From Brugia malayi (taxonomy: Eukaryota > Nematoda > Chromadorea > Rhabditida > Onchocercidae): a stretch of DNA of 64,000 bases. A program made the translations under genes and the position numbers. The notes beneath the pieces are model-generated. The model was given only the letters and a program-made list of their open reading frames with translations, was not told where the DNA came from and searched no databases. Positions 1-10,656 of this stretch are shown here, in pieces; position 1 is the stretch's first letter; every line of letters starts with the position of its first letter. The DNA lies in assembly GCF_000002995.4 (NCBI RefSeq), contig NW_025062294.1:1-64000 (forward strand). The letters run 5' to 3'.

Positions 1-3000
1 TATGCAATTATAACAATAACACTAGAAGACGTTTTGATTCATTCATGCCAATTCTCTTCAAATAATAGATTAATTCATATCATTTTGATTCATTCATACC
101 ATTTCTCTTCAAATATAATAGATTAATTCATATCATTTTTGATTCATTCATACCATTTCTCTTCAAATATAATAGATTAATTCATATCATTTTTGATTCA
201 TTCATACCAATTCTCTTCTAATATAATAGATTAATTCATATCATTTTTGATTCATTCATACCATTTCTCTTCAAATATAATAGATTAATTCATATCATTT
301 CTATGCAATTATAACAATAACACTAGAAGACGTTTTGATTCATTCATACCAATTCTCTTCTAATATAATAGATTAATTCATATCATTTTTGATTCATTCA
401 TACCAATTCTCTTCTAATATAATAGATTAATTCATATCATTTTTGATTCATTCATACCATTTCTCTTCAAATATAATAGATTAATTCATATCATTTCTAT
501 GCAATTATAACAATAACACTAGAAGACGTTTTGATTCATTCATACAATTCTCTTCTAATATAATAGATTAATTCATATCATTTTTGATTCATTCATACCA
601 ATTCTCTTCTAATATAATAGATTAATTCATATCATTTTTGATTCATTCATACCATTTCTCTTCAAATATAATAGATTAATTCATATCATTTCTATGCAAT
701 TATAACAATAACACTAGAAGACGTTTTGATTCATTCATGCCAATTTCTCTTATAATATAATAGATTAATTCATATCATTTTTGATTCTATTTCATACATT
801 ATCTCTTCATTATTTAATCAATCATATTTATTATTCATACGTTATTTGATTATAATCATATCATTCTATGCAATTATAACAATAACACTAGAAGACGTTT
901 TGATTCATTCATACCATTTCTCTTCTAATATAATAGATTAATTCATATCATTTCTATGCAATTATAACAATAACACTAGAAGACGTTTTGATTCATTCAT
1001 ACCATTTCTCTTCTAATATAATAGATTAATTCATATCATTTTGATTCATTCATACCATTTCTCTTCAAATATAATAGATTAATTCATATCATTTATATGC
1101 AATTATAACAATAACACTAGAAGACGTTTTGATTCATTCATACCATTTCTCTTCTAATATAATAGATTAATTCATATCATTTCTATGCAATTATAACAAT
1201 AACACTAGAAGACGTTTTGATTCATTCATACCATATCTCTTCTAATATAATAGATTAACTGGTATCATTTTTGATTCATTCATACCATTTCTCTTCTAAT
1301 ATAATAGATTAATCATATCATTTCTATGCAATTATACAATAACACTAGAAGACGTTTTGATTCATTCATACCATTTCTCTTCTAATATAATAGATTAATT
1401 CATATCATTTCTATGCAATTATAACAATAACACTAGAAGACGTTATGATTCATTCATACCATTTCTCTTCTATATCATTTCTATGCAATTATAACAATAA
1501 CACTAGAAGACGTTTTGATTCATTCATACCATTTCTCTTCTAATATAATAGATTAATTCATATCATTTCTATGCAATTATAACAATAACACTAGAAGACG
1601 TTTTGATTCATTCATACCATTTCTCTTCTAATATAATAGATTAATTCATATCATTTCTATGCAATTATAACAATAACACTAGAAGACGTTTTGATTCATT
1701 CATACCATTTCTCTCTAATATAATAGATTAATCATATCATTTCTATGCAATTATAACAATAACACTAGAAGACGTTTTGATTCATTCATACCATTTCTCT
1801 TCTAATATAATAGATTAATTCATATCATTTCTATGCAATTATAACAATAACACTAGAAGACGTTTTGATTCATTCATACCATTTCTCTTCTAATATAATA
1901 GATTAATTCATATCATTTCTATGCAATTATAACAATAACACTAGAAGACGTTTTGATTCATTCATACCATTTCTCTTCTAATATAATAGATTAATTCATA
2001 TCATTTCTATGCAATTATAACAATAACACTAGAAGACGTTATGATTAATTCATATCATTTCTATGCAATTATAACAATAACACTAGAAGACGTTTTGATT
2101 CATTCATACCATTTCTCTTCTAATATAATAGATTAATTCATATCATTTCTATGCAATTATAACAATAACACTAGAAGACGTTTTGATTCATTCATACCAT
2201 TTCTCTTCTAATATAATAGATTAATTCATATCATTTTTGATTCATTCATACCATTTCTCTTCTAATATAATAGATTAATTCATATCATTTCTATGCAATT
2301 ATAACAATAACACTAGAAGACGTTTTGATTCATTCATACCATTTCTCTTCTAATATAATAGATTAATTCATATCATTTCTATGCAATTATAACAATAACA
2401 CTAGAAGACGTTTTGATTCATTCATACCATTTCTCTTCTAATATAATAGATTAATTCACTAGAAGACGTTTTGATTCATTCATACCATTTCTCTTCTAAT
2501 ATAATAGATTAATTCATATCATTTCTATGCAATTATAACAATAACACTAGAAGACGTTTTGATTCATTCATACCATTTCTCTTCTAATATAATAGATTAA
2601 TTCATATCATTTTGATTCATTCATACCATTTCTCTTCTAATATAATAGATTAATTCATATCATTTCTATGCAATTATAACAATAACACTAGAAGACGTTT
2701 TGATTCATTCATACCATTTCTCTTCTAATATAATAGATTAATTCATATCATTTTTGATTCATTCATACCATTTCTCTTCTAATATAATAGATTAATTCAT
2801 ATCATTTATATGCAATTATAACAATAACACTAGAAGACGTTTTGATTCATTCATGCCAATTCTCTTCAAATATAATAGATTAATTCATATCATTTTTGAT
2901 TCATTCATACCATTTCTCTTCTAATATAATAGATTAATTCATATCATTTCTATGCAATTATAACAATAACACTAGAAGACGTTTTGATTCATTCATACCA

Positions 3001-4140
3001 TTCTCTTCTAATATAATAGATTAATTCATATCATTTTTGATTCATTCATACCATTTCTCTTCTAATATAATAGATTAATTCATATCATTTCTATGCAATT
3101 ATAACAATAACACTAGAAGACGTTTTGATTCATTCATACCATTCTCTTCAATATAATAGATTAATTCATATCATTTTGATTCAATCATACCATTTCTCTT
3201 CAAATATAATAGATTAATTCATATCATTTCTATGCAATTATAACAATAACACTAGAAGACGTTTGATTAATTCATATCATTTCTATGCAATTATAACAAT
3301 AACACTAGAAGACGTTTTGATTCATTCATACCATTTCTCTTCTAATATAATAGATTAATTCATATCATTTCTATGCAATTATAACAATAACACTAGAAGA
3401 CGTTTTGATTCATTCATACCATTTCTCTTCTAATATAATAGATTAATTCATATCATTTTTGATTCATTCATACCATTTCTCTTCAAATATAATAGATTAA
3501 TTCATATCATTTTTGATTCATTCATACCATTTCTCTTCTAATATAATAGATTAATTCATATCATTTATATGCAATTATAACAATAACACTAGAAGACGTT
3601 TTGATTCATTCATGCCAATTCTCTTCTAATATAATAGATTAATTCATATCATTTTTGATTCATTCATACCATTTCTCTTCTAATATAATAGATTAATTCA
3701 TATCATTTATATGCAATTATAACAATAACACTAGAAGACGATTTGATTCATTCATGACAATTCTCTTCTAATATAATAGATTAATTCATATCATTTTTGA
3801 TTCATTCATACCATTTCTCTTCTAATATAATAGATTAATTCATATCATTTTTATGCAATTATAACAATAACACTAGAAGACGATTTGATTCATTCATGAC
3901 AATTCTCTTCTAATATAATAGATTAATTCATATCATTTTTGATTCATTCATACCATTTCTCTTCTAATATAATAGATTAATTCATATCATTTATATGCAA
4001 TTATAACAATAACACTAGAAGACGATTTGATTCATTCATGACAATTCTCTTCTAATATAATAGATTAATTCATATCATTTTTGATTCATTCATACCATTT
4101 CTCTTCTAATATAATAGATTAATTCATATCATTTCTATGC
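1..4140. repeat. Composite 88/54-bp tandem repeat inside the lin-23 intron
   Basis: About 4.1 kb of near-identical tandem units. The basic unit is about 88 bp: a 34-bp part A (starting CTATGCAATTATAACAATAA) plus a 54-bp part B (starting TTGATTCATTCATACC). Part B is often duplicated, giving A-B, A-B-B and A-B-B-B arrangements. A few units carry internal deletions, for example near 1470 and 2040. The array runs off the left edge. Because a lin-23 exon with a splice acceptor follows at 4911, the array most likely lies in a lin-23 intron longer than 4.9 kb. No coding potential was seen. Confidence 0.93.
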
Positions 4141-4895
4141 AATTATAACAATATCACTAGAAGACATTTTGATTATTTCGTTAACTCATACCATTTCTCT
4201 GCAAATATAACAATATCACTAGAAGATATTTTGATTAATTCATTAACTCGTATCATTTCTCTACAGATATAACAATATCACTAGAAGGCATTTTGATTAA
4301 TTCAATAACTCGTATCATTTCTCTACAGATATGACAATATCACTAGAAGACATATTGATTAATTCATTAACTCGTATCATTTCTCTACAGATGTAACAAT
4401 ATCACTAGAAGACATTTTGATTAATTCATTAACTCGTATCATTTCTCTACAGATGTAACAATATCACTAGAAGACATTTTGATTAATTCATTAACTCGTA
4501 TCATTTCTCTACAGATATAACAATATCACTAGAAGACATTTTGATTAATTCATTAACTCGTATCATTTCTCTACAGATATAACAATATCACTAGAAGACA
4601 TTTTGATTAATTCATTAACTAGTACCATTTCTCCACAGATATAACAATATCACTAGAAAACATTTTGATTACTTCATTAACTCGTACTATTTGACTCCAG
4701 ACATAACAATATCACTAGAAGACATTTTGATTACTTCATTAACTCATACCATTTCTCTACCAATATAACAAGATCACTAGAAGACATTTTGATTAATTCA
4801 TGCCATAATTCTGCAAATATAACAATATCACTAGAAGATATTTTGATTAATTCATTAACTCGTATCATTTCTCTACAGATATAACAATATCACTA
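4141..4895. repeat. 62-bp tandem repeat, related to the left-hand array
   Basis: About twelve copies of a 62-bp monomer built around CTCTACAGATATAACAATAT and CACTAGAAGACATTTTGATT. It is related to part A plus the start of part B of the neighbouring array (shared ACTAGAAGAC and TTTTGATT blocks) but is more diverged between copies. Each monomer contains TTTCTCTACAG, which resembles a nematode 3' splice site. The last partial copy ends about 15 bases before the real acceptor of the lin-23 exon. Confidence 0.9.
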
Positions 4896-4910
4896 TATTT
4901 TTAACTTCAG

Positions 4911-5144
4911 GAGCACACAGGTCGGGTTTTTCGTCTGCAGTTTGATGAATTTCAAATAGTGTCTTCTTCCCATGATGACACGATACTTACTTGGGATTTC
5001 CTTGAGCCGCAGCCTGAAACTCATGTACTGAATGGCACACTTCAGCAGACTTCAGGGCCTGCTGCTGTGCCAAGTGCTGATGGTGGAGTACCTCAGGTTG
5101 ATCAGCAGAATTTAGAGGATTCTGAAAACGATGAGTTTTCATAG
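4911..5144 (+). CDS. lin-23: LIN-23 / beta-TrCP F-box WD40 protein, 3'-terminal exon (partial)
   Basis: The exon opens in phase 0 right after TTAACTTCAG and encodes [14 protein letters not shown] followed by [17 protein letters not shown]. This is the almost invariant last WD40 blade of beta-TrCP/LIN-23, the substrate-recognition subunit of an SCF ubiquitin ligase that binds phosphodegrons. A 46-residue Gln/Pro/acidic tail follows and ends at TAG 5142-5144. The F-box and the other six blades lie left of the window, beyond the repeat array. No lesion is visible in this exon. The family call is strong; the tail is not conserved enough to judge. Confidence 0.9.
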   Translation, partial: EHTGRVFRLQFDEFQIVSSSHDDTILTWDFLEPQPETHVLNGTLQQTSGPAAVPSADGGVPQVDQQNLEDSENDEFS

Positions 5145-5248
5145 TTGCTATTTATAGTTCGTAGATATCTAATAGATAATACTTTATCGTTTTTATGCTG
5201 ATCTGTGACAGCTATTGATATCAATTTTATTTCGTACTTTTATTTCAG

Positions 5249-5573
5249 ATGATGATGTAGATGATGTGGTACGACAGCGACAGGTGCCAATGGAAGTTGT
5301 TGAACTTGTGGCCTTAAATAAAAGATATAGGTTCGTTTCAGGAGGACTTCGCGATATGTAATTAATTGGTGCTAGAAAAGGCAAGAATGTACTTTCTCAA
5401 TTTCAGTCTTTCAGGTTTATTGTTCTTTCGATTATACAGAAATTTAAGTCTTATTTTGATAGGTTCAATTTAACTTCAGTATCTATTTTTTTTTTTCTAG
5501 GGAGAACAACAGTCCGTCAGAACGTGATGGAGAATATGAACAAAGGCGTCGTAACGCTGACAATAGGATTTAA
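5249..5573 (+). CDS. Two downstream coding exons: alternative lin-23 tail or separate gene
   Basis: Exon 5249-5330 follows TATTTCAG and reads an acidic stretch (DDDVDDVVRQRQ) then VPMEVVELVALNKRYR. It ends at a GTTCGT donor in phase 2. After TTTTTTCTAG, exon 5501-5573 continues in the matching phase with ENNSPSERDGEYEQRRRNAD and stops at TAA 5571-5573. Matching phases and codon composition argue for real coding exons. Entry needs phase 1; within the lin-23 terminal exon only weak donors give that phase (GTGGAG near 5084), so the join is unresolved. It could be a longer LIN-23 C-terminal isoform or the end of another gene. I do not recognise a domain. Confidence 0.5.
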
Positions 5574-8290
5574 TTTGCTAGATATTCTTTCTAATTTTGC
5601 GCTGAACTGACGTGTGCTTATAGTTCTTAATGAGTTTTTGTTTCGATTCTCGATTCATCAGATTATGAATTATTTGTTTTAGAAATCAACATCGATGCCA
5701 CTGTCTGACAATTTTTATATTTTTCATTTCATAGGATGCATGTATGTGTGTATTAGGAAATAGATTTTTTTGGTACTTTAAATTGATGCTATTTGAATCC
5801 AGTTTCTTTATAAATCATTTGTTTTTACTTCAGGTTTTTAAAGTTACTTTTAGCATGTAATTCTGAGCTACTGATCACTCTCAAATACTTCTTCAGTGAA
5901 TCTACTTTTCGTTTCTCTAGTATAATGATAGACTAGGATTCAAGCCTCAATTCAGACAATGCTATAGTCTGAATTAATCCTTAGTTTATTTAGTTCTTGT
6001 TCATAAATCGTATGCTTGATAAATTTCCGATCACTATTCGAATATCATTCCGTTACGTCTAACTTAGTGGATAATTCACTTTATCAATCTCCAAGTGAAA
6101 TAATCGATTAAACATTCCTAATCCTCTCCATCCACAAATTCTTTCAGAAGTACTAGAATGATTACTAGAATTATCGAATTTATTGTTTTTTTTTTTTTTT
6201 TTATTTGAGCTGTGATGTCTTTTTTTCTTTTGTTTTCTTCCACTGATACTTTTGTTGTCATTTGATGAATCTTTTAGAATTAGTAGGTCATATATTGATG
6301 ACTGTAGAAAGTGGAAATTTGGAATTTTGGACAAAAGATTTAAAAATCGTGCATTTTAATTTTTTTTAAAAATTTTTCTGACTCATCTGTTATTGAGAAG
6401 TAAGTTTTATAATGCATATTCTTTTGTATTATAATTAGATTTGTGTCTTTGTAGTTGCCAATGAACAGGGAGACTTAGGCGTTCAATTTTTTATGGAAAT
6501 CATTTAAATGTATTTTTAGTTATTTAACTCATTTGTTGATGAGCTTTCAGATGTATCTTTTTAACTATAAATTTTATAAAACTACCTCCGATTCACATGT
6601 ACGGGTTTTCGCAAACGTTGTTGTCACTGAAATAGTGCATTCTTGTTCATGTTTATGATATCAAATGATCAACCTTGTGTTTGTACTATGAAAATGCATA
6701 AAAGTATATCTGTATTTCGTCTAGATTGGGGCACAAACGGGTGTTGTAAGGCAATGACTTATTATTTTGCTCGTTTCTCAGATTCGAATTTCAAATGAAA
6801 TTTGATTTCAAGATCTTACGGCATATAGTGCAGTTCGTCTATTTCTCTATCCTTTTAACGCTTAAATTCATGAGATATTTCAAAATGACAAATTGTTTGC
6901 AGCTATACCTATTTTTTATTTTATTTAATGTCGAGTTCTTTAGAGTTAAGAGGTGCAGCTAGTTTAGTTTATTTCACTATTACTCCTTAGTCCTATAATA
7001 ACAGGATGTCATCAGTCCATGAGGACTTTCACGAACATTTTATCTCTCCAAAAAATAAATAACACTGGTGAATTCACTATTTGAACATATCTTGTTGTAG
7101 TGTTGGGATTCTCATTTAATAATAATAATAATAAGTCAAAAGAAGATCAGAAATCCGCTGATCAAAGTTATTTTAGTATGCTAATAGGAAATGTGTAATT
7201 CAGTGGAATATTTCATTATCCTTTATGCTATATTAATGATCACCCAGTATTACTATTATAGTCATGCTTATGGTACTATATATAGGTCAATATGTTTATG
7301 ACATATGCTGTCACCGGAGATAGATGACCATTAATCAGTCCGTACGTTAATTGTGATCTGGTCACAGCACTATGAAAAGAGAGAGAGGGAGATGGACACA
7401 GACGCTTGTTGTCTACGGCACTCCAATTTAGTTGATGGCATAGTGCATCTGTTATTTCACTCTTCGGGTAGTTTTTTTTTTTTTTTTTTGAAGAATATTG
7501 AAGTGAAAGAAGAGAAAATATGTGGACATGAACGAGATGAGTGAGAAAAAAAAGAAGCAGTATAGATAAATTTAAAATACCCAAACATAACTGTTCTTTC
7601 AATCTAGTGACATCATCATTCCTTGCACAGGAACAAAAATTGAAGAATTTGTCTTCTTTATCTCTATCTTCTTCTTTATCTTATCCCTACCTAGATTTTT
7701 GGTTCTTACAATTATTATAGGAATGCTTTTGGATAGAATAAATAATATCTGTGTATTGGGATATGTCAAAGGTCACATGATAGTTAGCTATTTCAATATG
7801 CAAGATTACTGAGCGGGAAGATGATAGTATTTTTATATGAATTGGATGAGCTTAGTAATAATCACTGTATTTTACTGATGCTCTTCTATTCCGGTGACTT
7901 GCACATCAATCTCGTCCACAAGTTTCTTCCTAATGAATTTAACAATGAAATTCTCGTCCTTAATTCAATTACACGTATAAATGTCACGTAGAAGCTAACA
8001 CTAAATGTGAACAAATTAAGATACCAGATCGATCCACTGCGGATTTTAGGATAGTGTAATCCGTGACTAACGATTGTTTCTTTAACTATTTTGGAAAGAT
8101 TGGAAAGGAAGAAGGCAAGTGTTGATGTTTATTTTGTGTTGTTGTTGTAAGTGGAACTTTTTGCAGATAGAGAGTAGGGAGGAACTAGATTTGTGAAGGT
8201 CACAATGGATGCAGAAAAAGGATAGAACGAGAGAGAGAGTCACAATTGCAAGTCATTTATTTCATGCAGGTTACTGAATATGTATTGTCA
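5574..8290. other. Non-coding stretch downstream of lin-23
   Basis: AT-rich sequence with poly-T runs (about 6180-6205 and 7472-7490) and no exon with credible splice sites and coding composition. Short ORFs here are low-complexity. It probably contains the lin-23 3' UTR and intergenic DNA. Confidence 0.5.
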
Positions 8291-9160
8291 TCGTTTCTCT
8301 TTGCCTACACTTCAGGTATTATTATTATGAGTTGTGCATTAGAGTATGTGGCACTGTGATGTGCGCAAAATGGATGGTTCTGGAGGATAAGGGCAAGCAA
8401 GGAGACGTGTGACACAATGCTCTCCTGGTCTCTTCCAGAAGTCCAACAATTGATGACGACCAGGAAGGAGACATTGTTGCTAAGCACACACACACATAGA
8501 TGGACTGTTACTCTACAATGGGCAAGTAATGGCCAAACTAGGCAGAATGGAGAGGAGAGGTGTGCTACAGAGCGGAGATGCACACAGTGCTGCTGGTGCT
8601 GGTTGATCCGAGGGGTTCCGAATTGTGTTGCTATTGACAAGTGGAACGTTTAATACAGCACAGCACAGCGCACATCGTGGTGATGTGCGCTGTGCTGTGC
8701 TGTGCACCATGCACCCATTTCTCTCAGATATCGCACTCTCTCTGCATTCATCTCTCTCCCTCTGAGTTGCTGTTATTGCTTATGCTCTATAGCACTGATC
8801 CCATCATGTTTGCCTATCCTGGGGCATGTTTCTTGCATGTCTACCTTCTCCCTGCCTACCTACCTATCTATCTATCTACCTACCTACCCATCTGTTTATG
8901 CTTAGGCCATCTCTTCGGTGTTACGTACGATTCGGTTCTTCTTTAGACTAACTACCATTTGAGATGGTGATGATCGCATGGTCCATGTTTGAGGCGCACT
9001 TATTCCTTTCATTTGTTGTTCATTGTGGTGCACATCACCCTCACTCTCTCTCCCTCTCTCTCGACAAGATCAACTGTTTCAGAGTACATCTAACTTGGCC
9101 TTGGCTAGCTGCTGCTTCATTAGCTTATAATATTTTGGGACAAGTATTAAAATGATAAAG
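8291..9160. other. GC-richer island with simple repeats, no recognised gene
   Basis: Composition shifts from the AT-rich surroundings. It contains a CA run near 8488, a perfect hairpin (8655-8703), CTAC/CTAT tetranucleotide repeats (about 8855-8890) and CTCTCTCT runs near 9045. Overlapping short ORFs on both strands are low-complexity and look non-coding. A transcribed non-coding RNA is possible but unsupported. Confidence 0.45.
8655..8703. repeat. Perfect 22-bp inverted repeat (hairpin)
   Basis: The left arm 8655-8676 (ACAGCACAGCACAGCGCACATC) is exactly complementary to 8682-8703, with a 5-base loop. The arms are based on a CAGCA repeat and are GC-rich in an AT-rich region. Confidence 0.9.
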
Positions 9161-9276
9161 TTATCTGTTTTCGCTTTTTTAGGAAAAGACATCTTTGCGC
9201 TTCATTCTTGTGTATCATACTTTGTGTAAACAATGTGTGTGATAAATACATCCTTATAAATTATCTCTTTTTATAC

Positions 9277-9315
9277 TATTGCTATTCATAAGTTCTAAAC
9301 TTATGAATAGCAATA
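9277..9315. repeat. Perfect 18-bp inverted repeat with 3-base loop
   Basis: Arms 9277-9294 and 9298-9315 (core ATTGCTATTCATAAGTT and its complement) pair perfectly around CTA. There is no T-run typical of a terminator and no gene end nearby. Confidence 0.9.
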
Positions 9316-10040
9316 AGAAAGTAAAAATAGGACTGTTAGTAATGAAATGTTTTGATATCAGAGCATTGATTTTCTTCAAAATGGTTTACGGAAAGATGTA
9401 AGATTCCTATTTATTTAATGTGCTATTGTAGCATATGGTGATTTAGATCGTTTGGCAACGGGTCACATTGAGCAGTTTCTTAATTGGTTGCAAAAGCGGT
9501 TACCGTTACTTTGTTTCTTTCGTATACCATTGCTCTAGTATAGTGATAGGAAAAGACGCTTTGTAAGTGCCATGTGGAATTGATTAGATATATGAGATAG
9601 TGCATCCTTTTGTGTTTCTTATGCAAAATTATCAATTAGTTTTTGTCACCACTAAAATCAAACGCTACAACTTATTCAGTTCCGTAATAAATTTGTAATA
9701 GTTTATTTTTAAAGAAGTTCCTAATCGCTTTTGCTGTTAAAATATGTCTACTTATTGCAAATGAGTTTTGCTTTATTGTGTTTGATTTGATTTCTTTAAT
9801 CTTATGACACAGAGTCTGTTAATGCGGCGAATTAATTGCAATGATGGAAAATTGTGCATAGTTACTGAAACGAAGTAATAATAAATCAAATTTCTAAGGC
9901 ATTTAAAAGGTGTATATGGTCAGCCACTTTCTATGCTTAAACGCATTATGAAATTTGAAATAAATGGTAAATTAAGGTCTATAATTATCACTATAAAAGC
10001 AAGGTATAATTATCACTATATTAGTGAAGTAGACCAATTG
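9316..10040. other. Intergenic stretch, nothing recognised
   Basis: AT-rich, with no coding exon, RNA gene or repeat that I can support. Confidence 0.45.
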
Positions 10041-10044
10041 CTGA

Positions 10045-10106
10045 TATGATAGCCATAAAGCTAATGATTACACGATATGATAGCCATAAAGCTAATGATT
10101 ACACAG
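10045..10106. repeat. 31-bp tandem duplication
   Basis: The segment GATATGATAGCCATAAAGCT plus AATGATTACAC occurs twice head to tail. It abuts the 3' edge of the possible minus-strand exon next to it. Confidence 0.85.
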
Positions 10107-10340
10107 ATAAATCTTGGGGGTTTGGATTTTTGAGATTGAAGTTTAGATGAATCCTCGAAATTATCAGCTGCCAGTGTGCCAGCAATTTCACGGCATGATG
10201 TGGAATATGAAATAAGTGAAATTGCAGAATACAAACCCGCAACACTAGCTTCTGTAATGATATGAAACATTTTATCTGTGTAGAAAATAAATTCGCCTTG
10301 ATGATTTCTCTGATTTTTGGTTGGTATGCTGTAATAATTA
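10107..10340 (-). CDS. Possible minus-strand coding exon(s), unrecognised
   Basis: The minus strand is open across about 230 bases with codon-like composition. It reads FIFYTDKMFHIITEASVAGL, then SLISYSTSCREIAGTLAADN, then a Ser/Lys-rich end. Possible acceptors (ATTATTACAG, TTCTACACAG) lie inside, so the exon limits are uncertain. No start codon or partner exon was found. It could be an exon of an unrecognised gene or a decayed fragment. Confidence 0.35.
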
Positions 10341-10594
10341 TGTCGCAACTTATGTTTCTTGTATTAAAAATTATTCAGTTAAATGTATAGAAAGAAGTTA
10401 AGTTTTTCAACATAATATAAATATGTGCTAATGTTGAGAAACTAAATCGTATTTTAGGGATACAAAACTTGTTTAACAAAGTTGCTCCGGTTTATTCTTT
10501 TATTTTTGATATTGCACTATTTACAAAAATATGTTTTCTTCGCCGCGCCGCGAGATCCATTATAAATATTATTAGTAGAACATATACGTACGTT

Positions 10595-10602
10595 GTATTC
10601 AG
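10595..10602 (+). other. Candidate spliced-leader acceptor of the AIN-like gene
   Basis: GTATTCAG stands 55 bases before the ATG at 10657 with no upstream in-frame coding exon (TAG in frame near 10633). It resembles a nematode trans-splice site. Only RNA could confirm this. Confidence 0.4.
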
Positions 10603-10656
10603 GAACTAACCATATTCATTAACGAGAGGTCGTAGAGAAGTAAAAGAAGTGGCCTC

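Noticed and set aside
1..4895. Regularly spaced repeats resembling a CRISPR array
   Set aside because: Units are contiguous with no unique spacers, and the context is a eukaryotic intron; this is a minisatellite.
7000..7035. Hammerhead-ribozyme-like hairpin (AGTCC-ATGA-GGACT)
   Set aside because: The stem resembles stem II of a hammerhead, but the conserved CUGAUGA and GAAA core parts are absent.
8305..8946. Overlapping ORFs of 65-111 codons on both strands
   Set aside because: Low-complexity translations of CA/GT, CT and CTAT repeats and of the hairpin; no conserved domain or splice pattern.
10107..10340. Uracil phosphoribosyltransferase-like reading of the minus-strand exon
   Set aside because: Only about ten positions around GEFIFYTDK resemble that family; the rest does not follow it.
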